Source: UBA5738 sp964470995 (GTDB lineage Bacteria; Patescibacteriota; Minisyncoccia; Minisyncoccales; UBA5738). From it: a stretch of 56,286 nt of DNA. Of the stretch, positions 1 through 7,500 are shown piece after piece (position 1 is the stretch's first letter; each line of letters starts with the position of its first letter). The position numbers and the translations under genes were made by a program. The notes beneath the pieces are model-generated. The model was not told where the DNA came from. It ran no database searches and saw nothing but the letters and a program-made list of their open reading frames with translations. The DNA lies in contig CAYYEP010000008.1 in NCBI GenBank assembly GCA_964470995.1, positions 1 to 56,286 on the forward strand. The letters run 5' to 3'.

Positions 1-55
1 AAAATAACTGCGCCTTGTGCGGCAACGGCACCTGCGAAACCGGCGAAACCGCGGC
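1..55 (+). repeat. 55-bp perfect direct repeat, copy 1 at window edge
   Basis: Identical to 262-316; encodes the cysteine module of the flanking gene. It begins at the very first base of the window, which suggests that assembly stopped at this repeat. Confidence 0.95.
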
Positions 56-833
56 AAGCTGTCCAGCCGATTGCAATAACTGCGTGATCGGATTTAAAGC
101 TAACGAATGTTGCGGTTGCCCGCAAAAAATATCACGCTCTTTGGTAGGAACCAACGGTTGGGTTGCCTATGAAAAAGGTAAAGACTACAGCGCGTTTCCT
201 AAAAAAGAAAATTGTGCGGGCATCTCTTGCTCACCATGCGGCGAGGTTAATGCAATCTCCCAAAATAACTGCGCCTTGTGCGGCAACGGCACCTGCGAAA
301 CCGGCGAAACCGCGGCCACCTGCCCGGCAGACTGCGTTGCGGCAGAAAATAAAACGTGCGCAGACCTTTGCAAGTTTAAGGGTTATACCGCAAGTCGCTG
401 CAATATGTGGTCAACCGGAACCATAAACACCGATCCCAACGCCGGATGCAAGGCCAGTGAATTAAATTTGGGATGGACATCTGATTGCACTCCCACATTA
501 GGTGGCACCGGCGGCCGGGCCTGCTGTTGCGAGACAAAAGCCCCTGCAACAATCATCACTCCGGAAATATGCCTCAAGCCTTTGGGATCAACCATTACCG
601 CCGCCCAAAAAGAAGCCTGCATCAAGGCCAACGGCCAAATTGTTTGCAGCAACCAATGTTATTGTGCCTGCGGTCAAAGCGGTAATAATAATGAAAACGT
701 CCAAACTGCCACCGAAGGCCCATCTTGGGAAGGAACCATACCCGCGATTGATATTAAAAACTTAGGCGCCAACTTATCGCAAGCGATTGAAACGGTAAAA
801 AGCATTCTTGATAAACTTATTTTGCAAAAATAA
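1..833 (+). CDS. Cysteine-rich repeat secreted protein, 5' part missing
   Basis: The reading frame is already open at base 3, so the gene starts upstream of the window; 276 codons are visible. It holds two copies of a module with the core CGNGTCETGETAA followed by CPADC, at residues about 5-23 and 92-110, separated by other cysteine-rich sequence. Such C-G-(N/D)-G-x-C-E-x-G-E modules occur in secreted, disulfide-rich proteins of CPR bacteria and myxobacteria. The last 35 residues are cysteine-free and probably helical (LSQAIETVKSILDKL), similar in style to the tail of the 32201-34909 protein. No catalytic motif is visible, so a surface or adhesive role is only inferred. An apparent TTG start at 15 lies inside the first repeat and should not be used. 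A strong terminator follows. Confidence 0.75.
   Translation, partial: NNCALCGNGTCETGETAASCPADCNNCVIGFKANECCGCPQKISRSLVGTNGWVAYEKGKDYSAFPKKENCAGISCSPCGEVNAISQNNCALCGNGTCETGETAATCPADCVAAENKTCADLCKFKGYTASRCNMWSTGTINTDPNAGCKASELNLGWTSDCTPTLGGTGGRACCCETKAPATIITPEICLKPLGSTITAAQKEACIKANGQIVCSNQCYCACGQSGNNNENVQTATEGPSWEGTIPAIDIKNLGANLSQAIETVKSILDKLILQK
262..316 (+). repeat. 55-bp perfect direct repeat, copy 2
   Basis: Exact copy of bases 1-55. The two diverge immediately after (a at 56, c at 317). Protein-level repeat unit: NNCALCGNGTCETGETAA. Confidence 0.95.
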
Positions 834-844
834 GTCCGCCTCAA

Positions 845-870
845 AAAACCTCGCCCGAAGCGAGGTTTTA
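845..870 (+). terminator. Rho-independent terminator
   Basis: Nine-bp stem AAACCTCGC / GCGAGGTTT with a five-base loop, twelve bases after the stop of the cysteine-repeat gene, followed by a short T run. Flanking A and T runs make it potentially bidirectional. Confidence 0.85.
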
Positions 871-915
871 AGTTTGAAAAAAATCTGTTAGAGTCAATAA
901 TTACGCAAAATCCTA

Positions 916-2205
916 ATGAGATATTTTATCCAGGTTTTCGGATGCCAGATGAACATTTCCGACGCTCAGCGCATCGCCGGGTTTTTTGAATCGCTTGGAG
1001 TAAAAGAAGCTCCGAGGTTGGAAGAGGCCGATATTTTTGTAGCGGTGATGTGTTCGGTGCGGCAAATGGCCGCCGACCGCGTTTTCGGATTGGAGCAAAA
1101 AATCAAGTTGGCCAAAAAGAAAAACAAAAAATTTACCGCGGTTTTAACCGGTTGCGTAGTGGAAAGCGACAAACCGCGTTTTGCCGGAATTTTTGACCAC
1201 ATTTTAGATGTCAAAACACTTCCCCGATGGACAAAAATTTTGCATTTGACGCACACTGAACCTTGTGAAGACCTTAGCGATTATTTTGACATTCCGCCCA
1301 AGCTAACTTCAAAATTCAGCGCACTGGTGCCGATTTCCAAAGGCTGCGATAATTATTGCACTTATTGCGTGGTACCATACACGCGCGGGCCGCTGGAATC
1401 GCGGCCGGTTGAAGATATTCTAAATGAAGTCAAGCTTGCGGTTGAAAACGGCGCTAAGGAGATTTGGCTGTTGGGCCAAAATGTTAATAATTATCATTGC
1501 AAAAATATAACTTTTGCCGATCTTTTACGGCAAGTAAACAGCATCCCTGGTGATTTTTGGATTCGATTTACTTCACCGCACCCAAAGGATTTTACCGATG
1601 AAGCGGTAAACGCTATGGCTCAATGCCAAAAGGTTACTCCTTATCTCAACCTACCGATTCAAAGCGGCGATGATGAGGTTTTGAAAATAATGGCAAGGCC
1701 ATATACCGCGGAACAATATAAAAAATTGGTGCAAAAAATTCGCCAGGCTTTTAAAAAAAACCGCAAAGGGCTCGAAAAAGAAGTCGCAATTTCAACGGAC
1801 GTCATCGTTGGATTCTGTAATGAAACCAAAACTCAATTTTCCAATACGGTGGCCGTATTCAAATCGATAAAATACGACATGGCTTATATCGCCGAATATT
1901 CTCAAAGGGCAGGTACTGCCGCCGCCGTAATGGACGACAGTGTCTCCGCGAAAGAAAAACAGAAACGAAAAAAAGTTATTGACCGGATAGTTAAAATCAC
2001 CGCGGCGGCCCGCAGCAAAAAATATGCCGGAAAAACTGTCAACGTATTGGTAGATTCCCTTAAAAACGGCTTTGGCCTGGGAAAAACCCGAAGCTATAAA
2101 ACGGTTAAATTTCCCCTTTCCGGTTCAACGGTTAACCCGGGAGATTTAGTTAAGATCAAAATTACCAAAACCATGGCCTTTGGTCTTGTCGGCACAAAGA
2201 TATGA
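916..2205 (+). CDS. miaB: tRNA-2-methylthio-N6-dimethylallyladenosine synthase
   Basis: Radical SAM methylthiotransferase that thiomethylates i6A37 in tRNAs reading UNN codons. The three domains are in the expected order in 429 residues. The N-terminal UPF0004 domain has the second-cluster cysteines C10 (FGCQMN), C46 (VMCSVR) and C80 (TGC). The radical SAM core has the CxxxCxxC cluster C144/C148/C151 (GCDNYCTYC). A C-terminal TRAM RNA-binding domain covers about 365-428. The C46 context is diverged from the usual N-T-C-x-V-R, but the cysteine is kept. The gene overlaps miaA by four bases (ATGA), so the two enzymes acting successively on A37 are translationally coupled. The start has no Shine-Dalgarno sequence. 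Confidence 0.95.
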   Translation: MRYFIQVFGCQMNISDAQRIAGFFESLGVKEAPRLEEADIFVAVMCSVRQMAADRVFGLEQKIKLAKKKNKKFTAVLTGCVVESDKPRFAGIFDHILDVKTLPRWTKILHLTHTEPCEDLSDYFDIPPKLTSKFSALVPISKGCDNYCTYCVVPYTRGPLESRPVEDILNEVKLAVENGAKEIWLLGQNVNNYHCKNITFADLLRQVNSIPGDFWIRFTSPHPKDFTDEAVNAMAQCQKVTPYLNLPIQSGDDEVLKIMARPYTAEQYKKLVQKIRQAFKKNRKGLEKEVAISTDVIVGFCNETKTQFSNTVAVFKSIKYDMAYIAEYSQRAGTAAAVMDDSVSAKEKQKRKKVIDRIVKITAAARSKKYAGKTVNVLVDSLKNGFGLGKTRSYKTVKFPLSGSTVNPGDLVKIKITKTMAFGLVGTKI

Positions 2206-3113
2206 TCAAAAAAATGATCGTAATCGTGGGCCCCAACGCTTCGGGAAAATCCGACCTGGCGGTACGGATCGCCCGGACAGTAAAAGGCCAGATAATCTCG
2301 GCTGACTCGCGGCAAGTATACAAAGGAATGGATATCGGGTCGGGCAAAATAACCAAAAAGGAAATGATGGGGATAAAACACCACCTTCTTAGCGTAGCCA
2401 GCCCCCGATCCACATTTACAGTAACCCGCTACCGCGATCTGGCCTTAAAAGCACTGGCAAAGATACAAAAAATCGGACAAATTCCCATTCTCTGCGGCGG
2501 TACTGGCTTCTACATTCAAGCGGTTGTCGATGGCATCGTCATCCCCGAAGTAAAACCCGACTGGGAATTGCGCAAAAAACTGGAAAAAATTCCTTGCGGA
2601 AAACTTTATGCAATTTTAAAAAAAATGGATCCGCGGCGCGCACAAACCATTGAAAAACGAAATCCTCGCCGGTTGATCCGCGCTATTGAAATCGTTAAAA
2701 TCACAAAAAAACCGGTACCCGCCGTTCAAAAAAAACCGTTACCCTGCGAAATACTAGTTCTAGGCGTTAAAAAGAATGAAAAGAAGCTTAAAACGCTGAT
2801 TTCGGAGCGCACCGAAAGAAGACTTAAAAAAGGAATGATTGCCGAGACAAAACGATTGCGGCAATCTGGAATCTCCTGGCGAAAAATTGAAAGCTTTGGG
2901 CTTGAATACCGCGCCGCCGCCCAATTTTTGCAAAAAAAAATCACCCGGGAGCAAATGAGCGAAAATATAAAAAAAGGAGATTGGCAATACGCGAAACGGC
3001 AAATGACTTGGTTCAAGCGCGACCCGCGGGTATGCTGGGTTAAAAACCAAAATCAAGCTTTATCGTTGGCAAAAAAATTCATATCCCCGCACAGCCCTTT
3101 GTCACGATTTTAA
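2202..3113 (+). CDS. miaA: tRNA dimethylallyltransferase
   Basis: Transfers the dimethylallyl group to N6 of A37 in tRNA, the step before MiaB. The 303-residue protein has the P-loop GPNASGKSDLA near residues 10-20, the substrate motif SADSRQVYKGMDIGSGK and the CGGTGFYIQA motif of the family. NPRRLIRAIEI also matches the IPPT signature. The start overlaps the miaB stop; a second in-frame ATG lies at 2214. Length and motif order are normal for MiaA. The lysine-rich composition matches miaB, so the pair has evolved together in this genome. Confidence 0.95.
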   Translation: MIKKMIVIVGPNASGKSDLAVRIARTVKGQIISADSRQVYKGMDIGSGKITKKEMMGIKHHLLSVASPRSTFTVTRYRDLALKALAKIQKIGQIPILCGGTGFYIQAVVDGIVIPEVKPDWELRKKLEKIPCGKLYAILKKMDPRRAQTIEKRNPRRLIRAIEIVKITKKPVPAVQKKPLPCEILVLGVKKNEKKLKTLISERTERRLKKGMIAETKRLRQSGISWRKIESFGLEYRAAAQFLQKKITREQMSENIKKGDWQYAKRQMTWFKRDPRVCWVKNQNQALSLAKKFISPHSPLSRF

Positions 3114-3125
3114 GCAAAAGACAAA

Positions 3126-3259
3126 GGCAGGTTCGAATGAAGGCGCTTGTAATGCTGGCCGCACTTCGAGATTGTTGCGATAGATACAAAAATCTCCGAT
3201 TACCTGCCCATACAAAAGGGGGTTGAGTCGATCACCCGGGAGTAAAGGGGCGCGACTCA
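3126..3259. other. Structured spacer, candidate non-coding RNA
   Basis: The miaA-rnhB spacer has an outer stem GGCAGGT (3126-3132) / ACCTGCC (3202-3208). It encloses two hairpins: one closed by GAAG...CTTC, and one by GAGATT / AATCTC around a loop of about 17 bases. Together these form a three-way junction of about 83 nt. A further stem TGAGTCG (3224-3230) / CGACTCA (3253-3259) follows. The strand is undecided because stems form on either. On the minus strand a TTG-initiated 37-codon frame (3215 to 3102) also runs through the segment. I recognise no riboswitch, SRP, 6S or tRNA signature. Confidence 0.45.
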
Positions 3260-3288
3260 TAAATAGATTATATCATACTAATATTTTT

Positions 3289-3318
3289 TTGTCAAGGTTG
3301 CGTTGAACGGGGTATAAT
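3289..3318 (+). promoter_or_regulatory. Promoter of rnhB, leaderless
   Basis: The -35 TTGTCA (3289-3294), 18-bp spacer and -10 TATAAT (3313-3318) form the promoter. The rnhB ATG is at 3327, so the predicted transcription start coincides with the start codon. Confidence 0.8.
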
Positions 3319-3326
3319 GGAGATAT

Positions 3327-4028
3327 ATGCCGCAGAAAAGCTATCAGAACCCGGGTATTGCCAGACTGACGCGCGAATTGGAGGCGCGGCGGCAAGGTTT
3401 TGGGCTGGTGATCGGGGCCGATGAGGCGGGCCGCGGCCCGTGGGCCGGGCCAGTGGTGGCGGCCGCGGTTGCCGTGGTTGATCCTTTGGCGGAGGATGCG
3501 TTGCTGGCGCATCTTTTTATCCAGGTCAAGGATTCAAAGAAGCTTTCGGCGATGGCGCGGGCAAGAATTTATAGCGTTTTAACGCAACATCGCGCGGTTC
3601 GCTGGGCCGTAGCCGCAGTCGGTTCCAGGGTTATCGACCGCGTGAATATCCTTGAAGCTTCCCGGATGGCGATGGGACGAGCGATAGCCAGTTTGGCGCG
3701 GGAAAGTTATTTCCAGCGCGGTCAGGAAGAAATATTCTGTTTAATTGATGGAAACAAACCGGCCAGGACGAAATATCGTCAGGAAGCCGTGGTAGGAGGC
3801 GATGGCAAGATTTTTTCCGTTTCTGCGGCAAGCATTATCGCCAAGGTTACGCGCGACCGTTTGATGGTGGTGATGGATGCACGATTTCCCGGGTACGGAT
3901 TTAATAAACACAAGGGATATGGAACATCCCTTCATGAAGAGGCACTGGCGCGGTTTGGGCCGTGCCCGATCCACCGCCAATCTTTCGCGCCGGTAAAAAT
4001 GGCTGCCAAAAAGTTTATCACGGGCTAA
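3327..4028 (+). CDS. rnhB: Ribonuclease HII
   Basis: Cleaves the RNA strand of RNA-DNA hybrids and single embedded ribonucleotides in the cytoplasm. Family motifs are GADEAGRGPWAGPVVAAAV at residues about 30-48 (first catalytic Asp-Glu), VKDSKKLS, ASIIAKVTRDRLM and GYGTSLHEEAL. At 233 residues it is of typical length, with about 25 extra N-terminal residues before the first strand. Its own promoter sits directly upstream and predicts a leaderless message. No obvious terminator separates it from the next gene. Confidence 0.95.
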   Translation: MPQKSYQNPGIARLTRELEARRQGFGLVIGADEAGRGPWAGPVVAAAVAVVDPLAEDALLAHLFIQVKDSKKLSAMARARIYSVLTQHRAVRWAVAAVGSRVIDRVNILEASRMAMGRAIASLARESYFQRGQEEIFCLIDGNKPARTKYRQEAVVGGDGKIFSVSAASIIAKVTRDRLMVVMDARFPGYGFNKHKGYGTSLHEEALARFGPCPIHRQSFAPVKMAAKKFITG

Positions 4029-4096
4029 AAGGGATTTTTTGTTTGTTATTTGTTCTATATGTTTTATAGTATAATTAAGTTGAGTAATTTTTAAAA

Positions 4097-4639
4097 ATGG
4101 CTAAAACTTTAAAATCTACAAAGGCGAAAAAAATCACTTCGTACGAGGCGGCGTGTTTTTTTGTTAATTTTTGCGCGATATTCACGTTGGTGTTTACCTT
4201 TTCGTTGTTGGCGCTGGGCAATTCGCTGGGCGGGCGAAATACAGCCGCGACTGTTTCCGGGATAGATTCTATGTGTTCGGCGAACTCCTGCTTATGCGAT
4301 ACCGAGGCGGCAGATGAACCGGCGGTATTGTATCCGGTGACCGCCGGCGAGCCCAACGAAGGAGCGGTGTCAATCGTAGTTGACGATAGCGGTTATTCGC
4401 AGAAAAAATTCGAGCTTACGCCCTTGATGCCGATATTGATTGAAATAACGAATAAGGGGGTAAATGATCATTCTTTCGTAATCGATGAATTGGGTATTGA
4501 TTCGGGGAAAATTAATCCAGGGGAGACTCGAAAGATGGTTTTAAAGAAATTTGATGATGTGCCGCAGGTATATATTTTTTATTCAAACCTGGCGAGTGAT
4601 GATGTCGATAAATTTAGCGGCCGATTTGTGGTGGAATAA
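4097..4639 (+). CDS. Membrane-anchored cupredoxin-like protein
   Basis: The 180-residue protein has a lysine-rich N-terminus, one transmembrane segment at about residues 22-43, a short cysteine-containing linker (CSANSCLC) and a C-terminal beta domain from about residue 90. The domain resembles cupredoxins: SGYSQKKFEL, then NKGVNDHSFVIDELGID, then an INPGETRK turn. One candidate copper histidine (NDHSF) is present. The usual Cys-x(n)-His-x(n)-Met set in the last loop is not (YSNLASDDVDKFSG), so it may not bind copper as a blue protein does. A TATAAT at 4070-4075 could be its -10 box. Function unknown; the domain assignment is inference. Confidence 0.6.
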   Translation: MAKTLKSTKAKKITSYEAACFFVNFCAIFTLVFTFSLLALGNSLGGRNTAATVSGIDSMCSANSCLCDTEAADEPAVLYPVTAGEPNEGAVSIVVDDSGYSQKKFELTPLMPILIEITNKGVNDHSFVIDELGIDSGKINPGETRKMVLKKFDDVPQVYIFYSNLASDDVDKFSGRFVVE

Positions 4640-4677
4640 TTGAGACATGGGATGTTTGGCTTGATTTGGCGGGGTAT

Positions 4678-4706
4678 TTGAAAAAAAATGGAGTTTGTGT
4701 TATAAA
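4678..4706 (+). promoter_or_regulatory. Promoter of rpmF
   Basis: TTGAAA (4678-4683), 17-bp spacer, TATAAA (4701-4706). The leader of about 135 nt before rpmF contains a hairpin TTCGGC / GCCGAA near 4731-4753. Confidence 0.6.
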
Positions 4707-4846
4707 GTATTAGCTATAAGCAAATTGGATTTCGGCGGTCGTTTTGTGCCGAATGTCTGAATTTAATTATGAGTTTGGTTGCATGAATTTTGAGCCAAGA
4801 TACGTGTCTTCATTACTCATCAACTTATTACTCATTTATCATCGCT

Positions 4847-5122
4847 ATGGGTGGCGTACCAAAAAAAAGACATACTAAATCGAGCCGGAACCAGCGCCGG
4901 ATGCATTTGTTTTTGGATAAGCCGTCTTTGGGAAAGTGCGGCAAATGCCAGAAACCAGTTATGGCGCATACCGTTTGTCCGGCTTGCGGTTATTACAGAG
5001 GAAAAGAGGTAATTGATGTTATGGCAAAGACTAATCGCAAGCAACGTTTGGCGAAGGCTCAAGAAGCAAAGAGGGATGCTAAAAAGCCTAAATCAACTGC
5101 AGCGCAAGCGTCTGGAAAATAA
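4847..5122 (+). CDS. rpmF: 50S ribosomal protein L32
   Basis: Structural protein bL32 of the large subunit. The start is placed at ATG 4847 because MGGVPKKRHTKSSRNQRRMH is the family N-terminus. A longer frame from 4790 adds residues without family similarity. The four-cysteine zinc site is intact: CGKC, then CPAC in the VCPACGYYRGKEVID segment. The protein is 91 residues, longer than the usual 57-65, because of a lysine- and alanine-rich C-terminal tail. It stands alone with its own promoter rather than next to plsX as in many bacteria. Confidence 0.9.
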   Translation: MGGVPKKRHTKSSRNQRRMHLFLDKPSLGKCGKCQKPVMAHTVCPACGYYRGKEVIDVMAKTNRKQRLAKAQEAKRDAKKPKSTAAQASGK

Positions 5123-5243
5123 TTGAGAATTAACTGGTGTTTTGCAAGCGTTTTTTGAATGGGGAATTTATTTGAAGACCCAAAGCGTAAACGGAGGATG
5201 ATTCAAAGAAAATACCTTGTGGCGCAAGCACGGGGAGATTCAT

Positions 5244-5271
5244 TTGGCAATTATCATAAATTCTATATAAT
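5244..5271 (+). promoter_or_regulatory. Promoter of nusB-rnc
   Basis: TTGGCA (5244-5249), 16-bp spacer, TATAAT (5266-5271). Predicted leader of about 19 nt before nusB. Confidence 0.75.
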
Positions 5272-5296
5272 CCGATCAATTTTTAGTTCTTAATCA

Positions 5297-5806
5297 ATGG
5301 CATCAAGGCATTTAACCAGATCGATCGTAATGCAATCCCTTTTTGAATGGGATTTTTATGCGCAGCAGCGCGATTTGGACGTAATTTTGTCACGCAATCT
5401 GCGGGAGTTTGGACCCGGCTTGGATGAAAAGGGTTTTTCGCGGGAATTGATCGATGGTATCACGGATAAAATGGCGGGTATCGATAAAATTATCGAAAAA
5501 GCTGCGCCTCAATGGCCTATTGACCAAATAAGCATTGTGGACCGCAATATTTTGCGTATGGGGCTGTTTGAATTGCTTTATGAGGACAAGATGGCGGTGC
5601 CGCCCAAGGTGGCCATTAACGAGGCGATAGAGCTGGCAAAAAATTTTGGGGGTGAAAGTTCGGGTAAGTTCGTTAATGGGGTTCTGGGAACGATATATAA
5701 AGAAATGCTGGCGGCCAACCCGGATATTGAGACGGAGGAGGAGGCGGATGCGGGAGGGGTGTTTGCCGGTAAAGACGAAAATGAGACATCGTTTAATAAT
5801 CAATGA
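5297..5806 (+). CDS. nusB: Transcription antitermination protein NusB
   Basis: RNA-binding antitermination factor that acts with NusE/S10 on rRNA transcripts. Recognised from the N-terminal helix SRHLTRSIVMQSLFEWDFY, the central ISIVDRNILRMGLFELLY and the C-terminal VAINEAIELAKNFGGESSGKFVNGVLG segment, all typical of the all-helical NusB fold. The 169 residues include an acidic tail of about 25 residues beyond the fold. The stop overlaps the ATG of rnc (ATGA at 5803), so the two genes for rRNA synthesis and rRNA processing are coupled. Confidence 0.92.
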   Translation: MASRHLTRSIVMQSLFEWDFYAQQRDLDVILSRNLREFGPGLDEKGFSRELIDGITDKMAGIDKIIEKAAPQWPIDQISIVDRNILRMGLFELLYEDKMAVPPKVAINEAIELAKNFGGESSGKFVNGVLGTIYKEMLAANPDIETEEEADAGGVFAGKDENETSFNNQ

Positions 5807-6495
5807 AGGATTTTTGCGTTTTAGAAAAAAGACTGAATATTGTTTTTAAAAACAAGGACCTGCTGACGCAGGCGTTTATTCATCGGTCGTATCTTAACGA
5901 AAATCCACGGGTGACTTTGGGAAATAATGAAAGGCTGGAATTTTTGGGGGACGCGGTTCTTGAATTGGCGGTGACGGAATTTCTTTATGTGAAATATCCT
6001 GGCGAGTCCGAGGGAAAGCTGACAAGCTGGCGGGCGGCGTTGGTAAATACAAAAATGATATCGTCCGTGGCGCAGAAACTGGGGTTTGGGGATTTTTTGC
6101 TCTTATCGCGGGGTGAAGCCAAAGAGTCGGGAAAATCGCGCCAATATATATTGGCGAACACTTTTGAGGCGTTTATCGGCGGACTGCATCTGGATCAAGG
6201 CTATGGGGCGTGCGAGCAGTTTATTGATAAGAATTTGCTGGTGGAATTGCCCAAGATTATTGATCAGCAGCTTTATAAGGATGCTAAGTCGCATTTTCAG
6301 GAGATAGCCCAGGAAAAGCTGAAAATAACACCGGTTTACCAGGTTTTGGAAGAACAAGGGCCGGATCATGCCAAATATTTTGTTGTTGGGGTATATCTGG
6401 GCCAAGAATTTGTGGCTAAAGGGGGGGGATATTCTAAGCAGGAGGCTGAGGAAGAAACCGCCAAACAGGCGTTGGAAACCAAGGGGTGGTCATAA
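5803..6495 (+). CDS. rnc: Ribonuclease III
   Basis: Double-strand-specific endonuclease that processes rRNA precursors. The nuclease signature NERLEFLGDAVLELAVTEF lies at about residues 42-60, with a second acidic cluster NTFEAFIGGLHLDQGY near 118-133. A double-stranded RNA-binding domain fills residues about 160-228 (KSHFQEIAQEKLKITPVYQV, then KQEAEEETAKQAL). At 230 residues the length is normal. Likely substrates in this window are the long processing stems around the 23S and 5S genes at 35.5-38.7 kb. Confidence 0.95.
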   Translation: MKDFCVLEKRLNIVFKNKDLLTQAFIHRSYLNENPRVTLGNNERLEFLGDAVLELAVTEFLYVKYPGESEGKLTSWRAALVNTKMISSVAQKLGFGDFLLLSRGEAKESGKSRQYILANTFEAFIGGLHLDQGYGACEQFIDKNLLVELPKIIDQQLYKDAKSHFQEIAQEKLKITPVYQVLEEQGPDHAKYFVVGVYLGQEFVAKGGGYSKQEAEEETAKQALETKGWS

Positions 6496-6565
6496 AATGT
6501 TGATTTATTAATCGCGATTTATGATTTTTGAATAAATGGCGGATTGTGAATTATACAATAAAGCC

Positions 6566-6593
6566 TTGAAAAAAGGCAGGAAGTGTGTATAAT
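6566..6593 (+). promoter_or_regulatory. Promoter of rpsP
   Basis: TTGAAA (6566-6571), 16-bp spacer, TATAAT (6588-6593), about 35 nt before the rpsP ATG. Confidence 0.7.
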
Positions 6594-6628
6594 ATAAACC
6601 GTTGTAAATAATCTTTTAAATTGTAATT

Positions 6629-6934
6629 ATGTTAACCATTAGATTGCATAGAATCGGTAAAACCAATCAACCCAGTTTTAAGATTGTGGTTGTAGATAAG
6701 CGCACATCGGCCGCCGCTGGAAAATTTTGCGAGGAAGTCGGTTCGATTAACCGGGTAACCAAACAGACGAGGGTAAACAAGGATCGTGTTAATTATTGGA
6801 TTTCCAAGGGGGCCCAGCCTTCCGATACCGTTCATAATATTTTAGTATCGGAGAACGTTATTGCCGGCAAGAAAATCGCGGTTCATGCGCAGCCCAAAAA
6901 GGAAGGCGCGCCGACGGCTTCGGCGGCTAAGTAG
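6629..6934 (+). CDS. rpsP: 30S ribosomal protein S16
   Basis: Structural protein bS16 of the small subunit. The N-terminus MLTIRLHRIGKTNQPSFKIV and the DRVNYWISKGAQPSDTV segment are diagnostic. The 101 residues include a short alanine- and lysine-rich tail. It stands at the head of the conserved rpsP-KH-trmD order, although here each gene seems to have its own transcription signals. The rimM gene usually found in this cluster is absent from the interval. No Shine-Dalgarno sequence precedes the ATG. Confidence 0.95.
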   Translation: MLTIRLHRIGKTNQPSFKIVVVDKRTSAAAGKFCEEVGSINRVTKQTRVNKDRVNYWISKGAQPSDTVHNILVSENVIAGKKIAVHAQPKKEGAPTASAAK

Positions 6935-7005
6935 GCTGCCGATAAAACGTATTGTCGCCTTGGACGGGGAGATTCGCCGAGTCAGAGTTTTCCCCACTTT
7001 ATCGT

Positions 7006-7035
7006 TTGACACAAAAGTTAGTAACCAGATATAAT
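7006..7035 (+). promoter_or_regulatory. Promoter of KH-domain gene
   Basis: Consensus TTGACA (7006-7011), 18-bp spacer and TATAAT (7030-7035). Leader of about 75 nt before the ATG at 7115. Confidence 0.8.
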
Positions 7036-7114
7036 TTAGTCAGGTAGCGGGAAGATACGAATGTGTGAAAGGTCGAGCTACTAAATTTGAACGATTGAAC
7101 AGAATACGGATATT

Positions 7115-7438
7115 ATGGATAAAAAAACTGTTGACCACGAGTTTCTTGAATTCCTGATCAAGTCGCTGGTGGATCATCCGGAGGACGTGATCGTCAACCG
7201 GACGGTGGATGAAATGGGGGTGCTTCTTTCCCTGAAAGTGAATGCCGAGGATATGGGCCAAATCATTGGCCGAAACGGCAGCACTGCCAGGGCGATCAGG
7301 AACCTGGTTCGGATCATCGGGCTCAAGAACCACGCTCGCGTCAACCTCAAGATCGAGGAGCCCGAGGGTGGCCGCAGAGCGCCTCAAGCCTCGGCTGAAA
7401 AGTCGGCAGGCGAGGAGTTGGATGACCTTAAGATCTAA
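7115..7438 (+). CDS. khpA: KH-domain RNA-binding protein (KhpA-like)
   Basis: Small single-KH protein of the YlqC/KhpA family, found between rpsP and trmD in many bacteria. The KH signature is clear: LKVNAEDMGQIIGRNGSTAR contains the GxxG loop (GRNG) near residues 53-56, followed by the helix AIRNLVRIIG. The KH core covers residues about 30-88 and the remaining 20 are a charged tail. In Firmicutes the family binds RNA as KhpA/KhpB complexes and affects cell elongation; that role is not shown here. A strong terminator starts 18 bases after the stop. Confidence 0.85.
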   Translation: MDKKTVDHEFLEFLIKSLVDHPEDVIVNRTVDEMGVLLSLKVNAEDMGQIIGRNGSTARAIRNLVRIIGLKNHARVNLKIEEPEGGRRAPQASAEKSAGEELDDLKI

Positions 7439-7455
7439 GTGATTTTGTTGTTCAA

Positions 7456-7490
7456 AAAGAAAACCCTGGAAGCGCAGGGTTTTCTTTTTT
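7456..7490 (+). terminator. Strong terminator directly before trmD
   Basis: Thirteen-bp stem AAAGAAAACCCTG / CAGGGTTTTCTTT with a six-base loop and a T run to 7490. The trmD ATG follows at 7501, only ten bases later. Confidence 0.9.
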
Positions 7491-7500
7491 GAAGATAAGA

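Noticed and set aside
3126..3208. A tRNA on the minus strand (7-bp acceptor-like stem, TAC in a loop)
   Set aside because: The anticodon stem does not pair, D and T arms do not have standard lengths, and the T-loop sequence is wrong.
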